64,000 bases of DNA, taken from NCBI RefSeq assembly GCF_001182785.1, contig NZ_CP012099.1, positions 1,114,501-1,178,500 on the forward strand. The letters run 5' to 3'. Source of the DNA: Bacillus thuringiensis (lineage in GTDB: Bacteria; Bacillota; Bacilli; Bacillales; Bacillaceae_G). Below, piece after piece: positions 1-9,179 of the stretch. How positions within the stretch are numbered: position 1 is the stretch's first letter; each line of letters begins with the position of its first letter. A program made the translations under genes and the position numbers. The notes below the pieces were generated by a model. It made no database searches. It worked only from the letters and a program-made list of their open reading frames with translations, and was not told the DNA's origin.

Positions 1-1
1 G

Positions 2-433
2 GAACCAAATTTAGAAGATGCAAAACGATTTGCGGACGCAATTCATAAGGAGCATCCGGGAAAGCTACTTGCTTACAACTGCTCTCCATCATTTAACTGG
101 AAACAAAAACTAGATGAAAAAACAATTGCGAGCTTCCAAAAGGAAATCGCATCTTACGGTTATAAGTTCCAATTCGTAACGCTTGCTGGATTCCATTCAT
201 TAAATTACGGTATGTTTGAACTAGCACGTGGCTATAAAGAGCGCGGCATGGCAGCATACTCTGAACTACAACAAGCAGAATTCGCAGCTGAAAAACATGG
301 CTACTCTGCAACACGTCATCAACGCGAAGTAGGAACAGGTTACTTTGATGAAGTTGCACAAGTAATTACAGGCGGAACTTCATCAACGACAGCGTTAAAA
401 GGATCTACAGAAGAAGCACAGTTTACGAAATAA
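2..433 (+). CDS. aceA: isocitrate lyase, C-terminal part (cut by window start)
   Basis: The open frame runs from the first full codon of the window to a TAA at 431-433 and encodes the last ~143 residues of isocitrate lyase, the glyoxylate-shunt enzyme that splits isocitrate into glyoxylate and succinate. Recognisable family segments are [13 protein letters not shown] (residues ~22-34 of the fragment), [12 protein letters not shown], and the conserved C-terminal stretch around [16 protein letters not shown]. The catalytic Cys loop lies upstream of the window. A hairpin with T-rich tail follows directly, so this gene ends its transcription unit. The identity is firm; the start is not visible. 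Confidence 0.95.
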   Translation, partial: EPNLEDAKRFADAIHKEHPGKLLAYNCSPSFNWKQKLDEKTIASFQKEIASYGYKFQFVTLAGFHSLNYGMFELARGYKERGMAAYSELQQAEFAAEKHGYSATRHQREVGTGYFDEVAQVITGGTSSTTALKGSTEEAQFTK

Positions 434-437
434 AAGG

Positions 438-470
438 AAGGGCACCTTTTTGAAGGGTGCCCCTTGTTAT
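438..470 (+). terminator. aceA terminator
   Basis: GGGCACC (440-446) pairs with GGTGCCC (456-462), followed by CTTGTTATTTTG. It lies five bases after the aceA stop codon. Confidence 0.75.
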
Positions 471-544
471 TTTGTAATTGATGCGAGAGTAAAGGAAATT
501 ATACTAACTTACCGACACGAAATGACAATATCGTCATATGTTTA

Positions 545-1336
545 TCAGATCCAATCCCCTCTATGCTCGCGAATAAACTTTATATCTTTTTCATAATGCT
601 CTAGATGTCCTTCATCAATCATTCTTTGGAAGTTAATATCGCCCTCTTGAGCTTTTCTTTTCATATATGTACATAACCCTTCTAAACGAAGCAACACCAT
701 TCCTAAGTAATCTTCACCCATATTTTTACCATAGGATTGAACAAACAACTTCACTTTTTCTTTAATACGATCTGCATGTTGCGATGATTCATAATGAATG
801 GCTTCACCAGATTCTGTATAATACACTCTACTTAAAGGCACACAAGTATAAAGTGTATAAGCGATATCCCATAGTCTTGGACCAGGAGCAGCAACATCGA
901 AATCAATAATCCCTACTGGTTTCTCATTATTGAAAATAATGTTATATATGGCAAAATCATTGTGACATAAAACCTCAATGTTATTTGGCGTGTGATTCAT
1001 CGGTTTCCAATCATCTAATAACGGAAAATCACTTACAGCATCATGGTAAAGGCGGAGCATCTTTGCGATTTCTTTTAATACATCATTAGATCGCATATAT
1101 TCTTTTAAAGGATAATTGCCAGCTTCTCCTTCAATAAAGGATAAAATCTCTCTATCTTTTTCATCTACACCTAAAAACTTTGGAGCATAATGAAATCCTT
1201 TGTTTTCTAAGTGTTGTAATAGCTTATGGATCTTTGCGCTATCTGGCTTTAATTCTCGACGAACAGTATTTTCAGAACGATATACGTTCGAAACGTTTCC
1301 GCCTGTTAGCTTTTCTTCGTTATCGTAGTTTGACAT
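545..1336 (-). CDS. phosphotransferase (APH/choline kinase fold) family protein
   Basis: A 263-residue protein of the aminoglycoside phosphotransferase / choline kinase-like superfamily. The Brenner-type catalytic motif is visible as LCHNDFAIYNIIF (His-Asn-Asp plus downstream Asn), followed by the metal-binding GIIDFDVAAPGPRLWDIAYTL. The substrate cannot be told from sequence; members phosphorylate antibiotics, choline or sugars, and this chromosomal copy is not evidence for resistance. The frame is open further upstream, but ATG 1336 is chosen because AGGGGGA sits just before it; earlier residues would overlap the tail of the upstream gene. It lies 19 bases after the 164-residue gene and probably shares its transcript. 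Confidence 0.8.
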   Translation of the reverse strand: MSNYDNEEKLTGGNVSNVYRSENTVRRELKPDSAKIHKLLQHLENKGFHYAPKFLGVDEKDREILSFIEGEAGNYPLKEYMRSNDVLKEIAKMLRLYHDAVSDFPLLDDWKPMNHTPNNIEVLCHNDFAIYNIIFNNEKPVGIIDFDVAAPGPRLWDIAYTLYTCVPLSRVYYTESGEAIHYESSQHADRIKEKVKLFVQSYGKNMGEDYLGMVLLRLEGLCTYMKRKAQEGDINFQRMIDEGHLEHYEKDIKFIREHRGDWI

Positions 1337-1355
1337 GTGAAAATTCCCCCTATAA

Positions 1356-1850
1356 TTAAAAAATCCAATTCCAAATAGTGAATAGACCAACAATGGCAGA
1401 AAAGAGAAGGCAAGCAAGGAATGCTAGACAGCCAAAAGGAACTAGCTTATCTTGCCATGTTTCTTTATACTCATAAATTAACTCCTCTGCTACTTTCTTC
1501 TGCACTGAAGATAAAGGTTGATCTTTATACAAACCTTTTAAATGGTTAGAATCGCCTTTAAACTTTAAAGCACGTGCAATATGATGAGGATTATTTCCCA
1601 TTGATTTTTCAAATAATAAACATGATTCATGCATAATGTCTGTTTTATGTTTCTCTAGATACCAGTAACGTCCAGCCATTTCTGGATATTGTAATGTATA
1701 ATAAATATCTCCGAGTTGTTTTCGAAGATGTAATTCATTTGGGTATGTAAAGATGAGGCCATGCAATCTATCTCTTGCTTTTCCAAGATTATTATTTTCA
1801 ATATCCTCTTCGATTCTTTTTAATGTTTTTCTAGGAATTTTGTTGTTCAT
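1356..1850 (-). CDS. DUF6584-like protein with C-terminal membrane anchor
   Basis: A 164-residue protein. Residues 1-~85 look like a short helical TPR-like repeat region (ENNNLGKARDRLHGLIFTYP, then LRKQLGDIYYTLQYPEMAGRYWYL), and a single hydrophobic segment spans ~138-162, so the helical domain probably faces the cytoplasm from a C-terminal anchor. It resembles the DUF6584 family by memory of its N-terminal pattern; no biochemical role is known to me. GGAGGAA precedes ATG 1850. It is first in a two-gene unit with the phosphotransferase. Confidence 0.65.
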   Translation of the reverse strand: MNNKIPRKTLKRIEEDIENNNLGKARDRLHGLIFTYPNELHLRKQLGDIYYTLQYPEMAGRYWYLEKHKTDIMHESCLLFEKSMGNNPHHIARALKFKGDSNHLKGLYKDQPLSSVQKKVAEELIYEYKETWQDKLVPFGCLAFLACLLFSAIVGLFTIWNWIF

Positions 1851-1930
1851 AAATTCCTCCTTATTTGGAATAGAGATAATTATATTTTATAAGAAATACT
1901 AAAAATTAGAAATTCCATTTTAGAAAAAGA

Positions 1931-1959
1931 TTGTACATTTTATTTTAATGTGCTATGAT
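1931..1959 (+). promoter_or_regulatory. sigma-A-type promoter of the cold-shock gene
   Basis: TTGTAC (1931-1936), a 17-base spacer, then TATGAT (1954-1959). Transcription would start near 1966, giving a leader of about 165 bases before the ATG at 2133, a length typical of cold-shock mRNAs. Confidence 0.6.
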
Positions 1960-1986
1960 GATGTCAGTTGAATAGTTAAATTAAGC

Positions 1987-2080
1987 AATCCATATGTTAT
2001 CAAGTGCTGAAAACGAACGAGAAAAAGTATGTGAGAACTAGTTTATGTTTCGTATTTGATAATGTGTGGATTCTTTTTTT
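1987..2080 (+). promoter_or_regulatory. long terminator-like hairpin in the cold-shock leader
   Basis: Arm AATCCATATGTTATCAA (1987-2003) can pair along all 17 bases with TTGATAATGTGTGGATT (2056-2072) when three G-U pairs are allowed. A C and seven Ts follow (2073-2080), so the structure resembles an intrinsic terminator or attenuator placed inside the leader. The 52-base loop is A-rich. It could be a temperature-responsive switch or the 3' end of a separate small RNA. Confidence 0.5.
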
Positions 2081-2132
2081 AGACAGGAAGACTAAAAAAA
2101 TTAAATTTGTATTTTCTTAGGAGGAAATAATC

Positions 2133-2336
2133 ATGGCAGTAACAGGACAAGTAAAATGGTTTAACAACGAAAAAGGCTTCGGTTTCATCGAAGTTCCAGG
2201 CGAAAACGACGTATTCGTACACTTCTCTGCAATCGAAACTGAAGGTTTCAAATCTCTAGAAGAAGGCCAAAAAGTTAGCTTCGAAATCGAAGAAGGTAAC
2301 CGTGGACCTCAAGCTAAAAACGTAATCAAACTATAA
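2133..2336 (+). CDS. cspA: cold-shock protein (CspA family)
   Basis: A 67-residue single cold-shock domain protein, normal family length. RNA-binding motifs RNP1 (KGFGFIEV, residues ~16-23) and RNP2 (VFVHFSAI, ~28-35) are intact. Such proteins bind single-stranded RNA and DNA and melt mRNA structure in the cold. AGGAGGAAATAATC gives an excellent ribosome site for ATG 2133. The gene is monocistronic, between a long structured leader and a strong terminator. The B. cereus group has several csp paralogs; cspA is the best guess among them. Confidence 0.9.
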   Translation: MAVTGQVKWFNNEKGFGFIEVPGENDVFVHFSAIETEGFKSLEEGQKVSFEIEEGNRGPQAKNVIKL

Positions 2337-2354
2337 TTTTATAGTTGATGATGG

Positions 2355-2385
2355 AAAAAAGGATGGCTTATGCCATCCTTTTTTT
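2355..2385 (+). terminator. csp terminator
   Basis: AAAAAAGGATGGC, loop TTAT, GCCATCCTTTTTTT. Near-perfect intrinsic terminator. Confidence 0.9.
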
Positions 2386-2532
2386 GTTGTCTAGATATAT
2401 GAGTGATAAGGACAAGGGGAAGGAAGAGGGGACGGGAGTAGGTATGATTGAAAAATATACAAGTGAAGTTGTACTTGATATATACGATTGAAGAGATAAA
2501 AGCATACGCGAAAATATATGAATATGAAGAAG

Positions 2533-2568
2533 AATAAAAGGCTTTCCAAAAAGGAAAGCCTTTTATTC
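2533..2568 (-). terminator. terminator overlapping the stop of the 61-residue gene
   Basis: AATAAAAGGCTTTCC (2533-2547) pairs with GGAAAGCCTTTTATT (2553-2567). The hairpin includes the stop codon of the minus-strand gene and can act in both directions. The 2386-2532 interval between the two terminators shows nothing else. Confidence 0.75.
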
Positions 2569-2748
2569 TTCTTTCGCCACTTTTTTCTTCTCACGTTTTT
2601 TGCATTCGGGACATTTTGATTTACGAAACGGTTTGGCAAAGAATAGCAGAATAAAAAATAAACCGAATATAATACTAGCTGAGTTTTTCACGATAATGAC
2701 GCTACTATTTTTCATTTGAATCGATGGTTGAATCTCTTTTTCTTCCAT
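2563..2748 (-). CDS. small membrane protein with C-terminal CxxC
   Basis: A 61-residue protein with one hydrophobic segment (~residues 24-42) and a basic tail holding KCPECKKREKKK, which could bind a metal. I do not recognise a family with a known function. ACGGAGGGCC lies just upstream of ATG 2748 and a terminator overlaps the stop, which together support a real gene despite its size. Confidence 0.6.
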   Translation of the reverse strand: MEEKEIQPSIQMKNSSVIIVKNSASIIFGLFFILLFFAKPFRKSKCPECKKREKKKVAKEE

Positions 2749-3029
2749 AGTGGCCCTCCGTATATTGGATTTACATTTTAATTATAGCAAAGTTAATTGT
2801 TGTAATGATGTGAAATGAAGAAGTGATTTCAAATATTTATAGTAGTATAAATGCTTTTTTGTGCATAATATTATCTTTTTATTATTATATACTTATTTTT
2901 AATTTAAAGAATGTTTGATAAATGATAAAATAATGTAAAATAGTGGAATGTACAGACCATTTCCTTTTCATAGGTGCTAAAATTATACATGCAGCTGCTA
3001 ATATAAATGGAAAAAGGAGATAATAGAGT

Positions 3030-3611
3030 ATGGAAAGTAAAGTGGAACGCTATGTTGAAAATTATGTTGTAACGAAAAATACGATGGCATTACTTCCTAT
3101 TATTCTCAGTGAAAAGAAAATTGTTACGCGAGTCGTTGAAATGAATGATTCTTTTTTCGTATTTCAAAAACCTCTAGATATTATAGAAAGAAGTTGCCGA
3201 AAGCATGGCTCGAGTTTCTTAGGCAGAAAAGAAGGAACGAAAGAGTTAACTAATATCACACATAAAGCACCAATTGCGATTAGTCCTACAGATCAACTTT
3301 ATTTTTTCCCTACCTATTCTTACTCTAGAAAAGAGTGCGCGTGGTTGTCTCATTTTTATATTGAAAGTAATAAAGAATTAAAAGATGGAAATCTTATTAT
3401 TAGATTTATAAATGGCTTTGCTGTGAAATTAGAAATATCAAAAACTAGTTTTGAAAATCAACAAAATCGTACAGCGAAATTACGTACTGAATATGAAGAT
3501 CGTAGGAAAAAACAAGGGAGCCCTTGTTTTAAAGAGATTGATAAAAAAGAGGAATCAACATTAAGACCCGCTTATGAGAAGGTGTATGTTGTTAGAGAAG
3601 ATGAAGTGTAA
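3030..3611 (+). CDS. comK: competence transcription factor ComK
   Basis: A 193-residue protein, the length of B. subtilis ComK (192). It has the family segments YVVTKNTMALLP near the N terminus, CRKHGSSFLGRKEGTKELT (~54-72), HKAPIAISPTDQLYFFPT and the CAWLSHFYIE core. ComK binds AT-rich boxes as a dimer of dimers and activates late competence genes; MecA delivers it to ClpCP. The B. cereus group carries two ComK homologs; full length including the C-terminal tail suits the ComK1 type. AAAAGGAGATAATAGAGT precedes the ATG. I could not identify a clear AAAA-N5-TTTT ComK box pair in the 280-base upstream region. Confidence 0.92.
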   Translation: MESKVERYVENYVVTKNTMALLPIILSEKKIVTRVVEMNDSFFVFQKPLDIIERSCRKHGSSFLGRKEGTKELTNITHKAPIAISPTDQLYFFPTYSYSRKECAWLSHFYIESNKELKDGNLIIRFINGFAVKLEISKTSFENQQNRTAKLRTEYEDRRKKQGSPCFKEIDKKEESTLRPAYEKVYVVREDEV

Positions 3612-3616
3612 TATAG

Positions 3617-3670
3617 AAAAAGCTGCCTCTAGAATGTTGCTTTAAGCGACATTCTAGGACAGCTTTTTTG
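3617..3670. terminator. bidirectional terminator between comK and the next minus-strand gene
   Basis: AAAAGCTG-CTCTAGAATGT pairs with ACATTCTAG-CAGCTTTTTT. Both strands have T runs, so it serves converging genes. Confidence 0.85.
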
Positions 3671-3681
3671 CTATTTAAATA

Positions 3682-3981
3682 TTAATAAGTTTCTTCCTTA
3701 CGGGCAGCATCCATCATAATGAAGATAGCTGATAAAATATGCAAAATCATTCCTACAAACGGAATCCATGCAAGGCAAGAAGTTACAATTCCTAGCACAT
3801 TACCGTTAGCACTCATATTAGCTTTTTTAGCCAATACTAAAGTAACGATATGTAATACTAGCATGAAAAGAAGTGGTAACCAAAGTAAAGAAACAACAAT
3901 AGTTCCTCCGAGTACAGGTATTCCCAGTAAAGCCTCTAAGGCACCAGTAACCCATTTTAATAATTTTACTGTGTCTTTCAA
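3682..3981 (-). CDS. small multipass membrane protein
   Basis: A 99-residue, three-helix hydrophobic protein with no catalytic motif I recognise. TTG 3981 is chosen as start because an AGGAGG lies five to six bases before it; an in-frame ATG at 4002 has no ribosome site and would place that AGGAGG inside the coding region. The last segment FVGMILHILSAIFIMMDAARK suggests a small DUF4064-like or tetraspan-like protein, but this is only a resemblance. Confidence 0.6.
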   Translation of the reverse strand: MKDTVKLLKWVTGALEALLGIPVLGGTIVVSLLWLPLLFMLVLHIVTLVLAKKANMSANGNVLGIVTSCLAWIPFVGMILHILSAIFIMMDAARKEETY

Positions 3982-4333
3982 AGTATTTCCTCCTAAAAAC
4001 ATAAAATAAATATATTGCGATATTAAGTATAACGGATTTATGATGTTATTTTAATAAAAAATGTAAAAAATACTATTTTTTTATAGTTAAATAAATTATT
4101 TGCAATATACTATTTTTGAAGGGATATAAGAATATTGTTGGATAGGGTGTTATTAATATGTAATATCTTGTCAAATATTGATAGATTATCATAGCTAAAT
4201 AATGAAGGAATTCTTATGAAAGATATGGAAACTTTAATAAATACATCTCCATATGTCGTATCTACCATTTCCTCTTTCATATAAGCGATGATACAGTAGG
4301 GATAGTATTTAGAGTAAAGGGGTAAAGTGTAGA
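3982..4333. other. intergenic, no gene seen
   Basis: AT-rich divergent spacer between two membrane-protein genes. I see no ORF with a ribosome site, no terminator and no clear repeat. Confidence 0.5.
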
Positions 4334-4927
4334 ATGGATTTTCAGACAATCAAAGAGTATTTTTCACCAGAAAATATGGATCATATTGTTGAGAGTTATA
4401 AAGCGTTCGGACCACTTCTTGGTATTGGTTTACCGATGATAGAGGCGTTGATTCCAGCATTACCGCTTATTGTATTTGTACTGGCGAATGCTGTTGCATT
4501 TGGCTTTTGGCTCGGTTTTCTTTATTCATGGCTTGGATCAGTAATGGGTGCCTTACTTGTCTTTTTCATCATCCGCCATTTTGGTCGCAGTCGTTTCTTT
4601 TCGTTTGTAAATAAGCATGAGAGAGTACGAAAAGCAATGGGGTGGATTGAAAGGAAAGGATTCGCACCGATTTTTGTTATATTTTGTTTTCCGTTTACAC
4701 CGTCAGCGCTAATAAATGTTGTCGCTGGTTTATCCCGAATTAGTGTAAAACAGTTTGGGCTAGCGTTAGCATTCGGAAAGCTTGTGATGATTTTTATTTT
4801 AACGTATATCGGTCATGATTTAATGTCATTTATTCATAATCCAGTGAAATCAGTCATTGTAGCGATTGGTATTTTTATTTTATGGTATGTCGGTAAGAAA
4901 ATTGAAGTAAAGTTAGAATTACAGTAA
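4334..4927 (+). CDS. yhjE: TVP38/TMEM64 family (VTT domain) membrane protein
   Basis: A 197-residue integral membrane protein. It has the VTT-domain signature: PxIEALIPALPLIVFVLANAVAFG (~residues 35-58), GSVMGALLVFFIIRHFGR and the second-half FCFPFTPSALINVVAGLS. DedA/VTT proteins are implicated in lipid scrambling and membrane homeostasis. It lies 56 bases upstream of a signal peptidase gene, the same order as B. subtilis yhjE-sipV. ATG 4334 follows AAAGGGGTAAAG. Confidence 0.85.
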   Translation: MDFQTIKEYFSPENMDHIVESYKAFGPLLGIGLPMIEALIPALPLIVFVLANAVAFGFWLGFLYSWLGSVMGALLVFFIIRHFGRSRFFSFVNKHERVRKAMGWIERKGFAPIFVIFCFPFTPSALINVVAGLSRISVKQFGLALAFGKLVMIFILTYIGHDLMSFIHNPVKSVIVAIGIFILWYVGKKIEVKLELQ

Positions 4928-4983
4928 GAATAGTCTTCTTTATAAGTGTAGGCTTCATTATTAAAGGATAAGGGGAGAAGCAG

Positions 4984-5547
4984 ATGAAGAAAACTTTGAA
5001 AAAAGAAGGCATAGAGTGGATACGAACAATTTTAATTGGTGTATTATTAGCTGTATTTTTTCGAACGTTTTTCTTTTCAACGTATGTTGTAGAGGGGAAG
5101 TCAATGATGCCGACCTTGCAAGATGGCAATATGCTCGTTGTAAATAAGGTGAGTTATCAAGTTGGGGACTTGAACAGATTTGACGTTGTGGTGTTTCATG
5201 CGAATAAAAAAGAGGACTATGTAAAGCGAATTATCGGTTTACCTGGAGATCATATTGAATATAGGCATGATAAATTATATATAAACGGACAATTTATTGA
5301 TGAGCCGTATTTAGAGAAGTATAAGAAAGAGATAAATGGAAGGCAACTAACAGGCGATTTTAAATTAGAAGAGTTAACGAAAGAAAAGCTGGTGCCACCC
5401 GGGTTTATTTTTGTAGTAGGTGATAACCGGCTCGGGAGCTGGGATAGTAGGCACTTTGGCTTTGTAAAAGCTGATACAGTCGTCGGGAAAGTTGATTTGC
5501 GATATTGGCCAATTCAAGAGGTGCAAACGAATTTTTCAAAAGGTTGA
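4984..5547 (+). CDS. lepB: signal peptidase I (SipS/SipV type)
   Basis: A 187-residue type I signal peptidase with one N-terminal membrane anchor (~13-33) and an extracellular catalytic domain. The Ser-Lys dyad is visible: Ser40 in EGKSMMPTL and Lys81 in DYVKRIIGLPGD. The C-terminal box GDNRLGSWDSRHFGFV is intact. It removes signal peptides from secreted preproteins at the outer membrane face. The gene follows yhjE and precedes addB, matching the sipV position in B. subtilis; the group has several paralogs, so sipV orthology rests on gene order. AAGGGGAGAAGCAG precedes the ATG. Confidence 0.93.
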   Translation: MKKTLKKEGIEWIRTILIGVLLAVFFRTFFFSTYVVEGKSMMPTLQDGNMLVVNKVSYQVGDLNRFDVVVFHANKKEDYVKRIIGLPGDHIEYRHDKLYINGQFIDEPYLEKYKKEINGRQLTGDFKLEELTKEKLVPPGFIFVVGDNRLGSWDSRHFGFVKADTVVGKVDLRYWPIQEVQTNFSKG

Positions 5548-5567
5548 TATAATGAAGTAGAAGTATA

Positions 5568-5598
5568 GAAAAGACAAACAACTCAGTTTGTCTTTTTT
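5568..5598 (+). terminator. signal peptidase gene terminator
   Basis: AAAAGACAAAC, loop AACTCA, GTTTGTCTTTTTT. It separates lepB from addB, which therefore needs its own promoter. Confidence 0.85.
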
Positions 5599-5663
5599 CG
5601 TGTACTATAATACAATTATAGTAGCAAACTAACGTTCGTTATGTAAGTGAAAGGTGGGGTTAC

Positions 5664-8600
5664 ATGTCACTTCGATTTGTGATTGGTAGAGCGGGAAGTG
5701 GAAAAAGTACACTTTGTTTACGCGAAGTGCAAGAAGAGTTAAAACAGCGCCCGAGAGGGAAAACAATATTATATCTTGTGCCAGAACAGATGACATTCCA
5801 GACGCAGCAGGCGTTAATTGGAAGTGAGGATGTAAGAGGTTCTATTCGGGCACAAGTTTTTAGTTTTTCACGATTAGCGTGGAAGGTGCTGCAAGAAGTT
5901 GGCGGAGCAAGTCGTCTTCATATTGATGAAGCTGGTGTACATATGTTACTCCGTAAAATTGTAGAGTCTCGTAAAGATGGATTATCGGTGTTCCAAAAAG
6001 CAGCGGAGCAAAACGGTTTCTTTGAACATCTTGGCAGTATGATTGCAGAGTTTAAACGTTACAATGTAACGCCATCTAACGTATATGAAATGTGGCAACA
6101 ATTAGATGCGCATAGTAGCAGTGCCGAACAAAAGTTACTAGCGAATAAAGTGTATGATTTACAGTTACTATATGATGATTTTGAGCGTGCTTTAATTGGA
6201 AAATACTTAGATTCAGAAGACTACCTGCAATTGCTAGTGGAAAAGCTTCCGCAGTCTGAATATGTAAATGGTGCGGAAATTTATATAGATGGATTTCATT
6301 CATTCTCCCCGCAAGAGTTAGAGATTTTAAGGCAGCTTATGATTTGTGGAGCGAGAGTGACGATCACGTTAACGATAGATGAAAAAACGTTAGCGCAGCC
6401 AGTAAATGAACTCGATTTATTTTATGAAACGACGTTAACGTATGAAAAAATAAAACAAGTAGCGCGTGAAGAGAAAATAGAAATTGAAAAAACAATTCCA
6501 CTTATAGAACAGCCGCGTTTTCATTCTCCGGCATTAGCGCATTTAGAAGCTCATTATGAAGCGCGTCCGAATGAGAAATTTAACGGTGAAGCGAGTGTAA
6601 CGATTAGTACAGCTGCGAATTTACGAGCGGAGGTAGAAGGTGTTGCTCGTGAAATTCGTAAACTTGTCGCGGATGAAAAATATCGTTATCGAGATATTGC
6701 AGTGCTTCTTCGTAATGGGGAAAGTTATTACGATGTGATGCGAACGTTATTTACAGATTATAATATCCCGCACTTCATCGATGAAAAACGCCCGATGTCA
6801 CACCACCCATTAGTAGAATGTATTCGTTCTGCACTCGAGATTATTAGTGGGAATTGGCGTTATGATGCGGTGTTCCGTTGCGTGAAAACAGAGCTTTTAT
6901 ATCCATTAGACATAAGAAAAGAAGCGATGCGTGAAGAAATGGATGAATTTGAAAATTACTGTTTAGCGTACGGTGTACAAGGAAAGAGATGGACTGCTGA
7001 AGATCCATGGATGTATCGCCGTTATCGTTCTCTTGATGATACGAACGGGATGATTACAGACAGTGAACGTGAAATGGAAGAGAAAATAAATAGGCTACGT
7101 GACGTTGTAAGAACACCTGTTATTCGCATGCAAAAAAGGTTAAAGCGTGCAGGGACAGTTATGCAAATGTGTGAAGCAGTTTACTTGTTTTTAGAAGAAC
7201 TGGATGTTCCGAAGAAACTAGAAGAATTACGTATACGTGCAGAAGAAAGTGGAGATTTCTTATTTGCGACAGATCATGAACAAGTATGGGAAGAAGTAAT
7301 GAGCCTTCTTGATACATTTGTAGAGATGCTTGGGGAAGAGAAAATGTCTCTTTCTATGTTTACTGACGTTATGTCGACAGGTCTTGAGGCACTTCAATTT
7401 GCTAACATTCCGCCGTCATTAGACCAAGTGTTAATTGCTAATATTGATCACTCCAGGTTATCTGACGTGAAAGCAACGTTTATTATAGGTGTAAATGAGG
7501 GTGTCATTCCAGCAGCACCTATGGACGAAGGGATGCTTTCTGATGAGGAAAGAGAAGTTCTTGGTGCGGCAGGGATTGAATTAGCGCCAACGACAAGACA
7601 AACTTTGTTAGAAGAACAGTTCGTTATGTATCAAATGGTAACGAGAGCGTCTGAGAAGTTATACATTTCATGCCCGCTTGCAGATGAAGAAGGAAAGACG
7701 TTACTTGCGTCTAGCTTTATTAAGAAAATAAAAAGAATGTTCCCTAATGTGAAAGATTCATTTATTACGAATGACGTAAACGATTTATCACGTTCAGAAC
7801 AAATTTCATATGTAGCAACGCCAGAAGTAACGTTATCTTACGTTATGCAGCAACTACAAACGTGGAAGCGATACGGATTTGAAGGGAATTTAGACTTTTG
7901 GTGGGACGTATATAATTTCTACGTAACTTCAGATGAATGGAAACAAAAAAGTAGCCGCGTCTTATCAAGTTTATTCTATCGAAATCGTGCGCAGAAACTA
8001 AGTACAGCAGTAAGTAGAGATTTATACGGAGATACAATTAAAGGAAGCGTCTCTCGTATGGAACTATTTAACCGTTGTGCATATGCTCATTTTGCGCAGC
8101 ACGGTTTATCGCTTAGAGAGCGTGATATTTTCAAGCTTGATGCGCCAGACATAGGCGAATTATTCCATGCGGCATTAAAGAAAATTGCGGACAAGTTATT
8201 GCGTGAAAACCGCACTTGGGCGGATTTATCCATAAAAGAGTGTGAACATCTTTCTGTTTTAGTAATAGAAGAAATCGCACCGTTATTACAACGACAAATT
8301 TTATTAAGTTCAAACCGTCATTTCTATTTAAAACAAAAACTACAACAAATCATTTTCCGTACGTCAATCATTCTTCGTGAACATGCGAAGTCGAGCGGAT
8401 TCGTACCAGTTGATTTAGAGGTGCCGTTCGGTATGGGTGGTACAGGATCGCTTCCGCCGATGGAATTCTCATTACCAAATGGTGTGAAGATGGAAGTTGT
8501 CGGCCGTATTGACCGTGTTGATAAGGCAGAAGATGAAAACGGGACGTTCTTACGTATTATTGATTATAAATCAAGTTCAAAAGCGTTAGATTTAACGGAA

Positions 8601-9179
8601 GTGTATTACGGATTAGCACTTCAAATGTTAACGTATTTAGACGTTGTTACTTCAAATGCACAGACGTGGATGAAAAAAGGCCACGCAGCATCACCAGCTG
8701 GTGTACTGTACTTCCATATTCATAACCCAATTGTTGAGATGAAAGGTGACGCATCTGAAGCTGAGATTGAAAAGGAAATATTAAAGAAATTTAAAATGAA
8801 AGGACTCGTACTAGGAGATGCTGACGTTGTTCGTTTAATGGATAACAAACTTTCAACAGGAAGTTCAGATATTATTTCTGCTGGCCTGAAAAAAGACGGT
8901 AGCTTTAGTGCGCGTTCAAGTATTGCAAGCGAGCAAGAGTTTAACGTACTACAGAAATATGTACACCATACGTTTGAAAATATCGGAAAAGACATTACAG
9001 AAGGTGTTATTGATATTGCTCCTTATAAAATGGGAAATAAAGCAGCATGTACGTTCTGTAACTTTAAATCTGTTTGTCAGTTTGATGAGTCACTTGAAGA
9101 TAATCAGTTCCGATCGTTAAAAGATATGAAAGATAGTGAAGCGATGGAGAAAATAAGAGAGGAGGTTGGCGGAGAATGA
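5664..9179 (+). CDS. addB: ATP-dependent helicase/deoxyribonuclease subunit B
   Basis: A 1171-residue AddB subunit of the AddAB double-strand-break resection enzyme, the Bacillus equivalent of RecBCD. Residues 8-16 form a Walker A (GRAGSGKST). The C-terminal nuclease domain shows GRIDRVD and IIDYKSS. The four iron-sulfur cysteines are present: Cys805 (FNRCAYAHF) and Cys1129, Cys1132 and Cys1138 ([10 protein letters not shown]). AddB cleaves the 5' strand and reads Chi-like sites. GAAAGGTGGGG precedes the ATG. Its last codons overlap addA by four bases (ATGA), a sign of coupled translation. Confidence 0.97.
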   Translation: MSLRFVIGRAGSGKSTLCLREVQEELKQRPRGKTILYLVPEQMTFQTQQALIGSEDVRGSIRAQVFSFSRLAWKVLQEVGGASRLHIDEAGVHMLLRKIVESRKDGLSVFQKAAEQNGFFEHLGSMIAEFKRYNVTPSNVYEMWQQLDAHSSSAEQKLLANKVYDLQLLYDDFERALIGKYLDSEDYLQLLVEKLPQSEYVNGAEIYIDGFHSFSPQELEILRQLMICGARVTITLTIDEKTLAQPVNELDLFYETTLTYEKIKQVAREEKIEIEKTIPLIEQPRFHSPALAHLEAHYEARPNEKFNGEASVTISTAANLRAEVEGVAREIRKLVADEKYRYRDIAVLLRNGESYYDVMRTLFTDYNIPHFIDEKRPMSHHPLVECIRSALEIISGNWRYDAVFRCVKTELLYPLDIRKEAMREEMDEFENYCLAYGVQGKRWTAEDPWMYRRYRSLDDTNGMITDSEREMEEKINRLRDVVRTPVIRMQKRLKRAGTVMQMCEAVYLFLEELDVPKKLEELRIRAEESGDFLFATDHEQVWEEVMSLLDTFVEMLGEEKMSLSMFTDVMSTGLEALQFANIPPSLDQVLIANIDHSRLSDVKATFIIGVNEGVIPAAPMDEGMLSDEEREVLGAAGIELAPTTRQTLLEEQFVMYQMVTRASEKLYISCPLADEEGKTLLASSFIKKIKRMFPNVKDSFITNDVNDLSRSEQISYVATPEVTLSYVMQQLQTWKRYGFEGNLDFWWDVYNFYVTSDEWKQKSSRVLSSLFYRNRAQKLSTAVSRDLYGDTIKGSVSRMELFNRCAYAHFAQHGLSLRERDIFKLDAPDIGELFHAALKKIADKLLRENRTWADLSIKECEHLSVLVIEEIAPLLQRQILLSSNRHFYLKQKLQQIIFRTSIILREHAKSSGFVPVDLEVPFGMGGTGSLPPMEFSLPNGVKMEVVGRIDRVDKAEDENGTFLRIIDYKSSSKALDLTEVYYGLALQMLTYLDVVTSNAQTWMKKGHAASPAGVLYFHIHNPIVEMKGDASEAEIEKEILKKFKMKGLVLGDADVVRLMDNKLSTGSSDIISAGLKKDGSFSARSSIASEQEFNVLQKYVHHTFENIGKDITEGVIDIAPYKMGNKAACTFCNFKSVCQFDESLEDNQFRSLKDMKDSEAMEKIREEVGGE

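Noticed and set aside
545..1336. Aminoglycoside resistance gene
   Set aside because: The APH-like fold covers many substrates; no specific resistance enzyme is matched and the context is chromosomal housekeeping.
1994..2041. 15-codon leader peptide in the csp leader
   Set aside because: No ribosome site; its start lies inside the hairpin arm.
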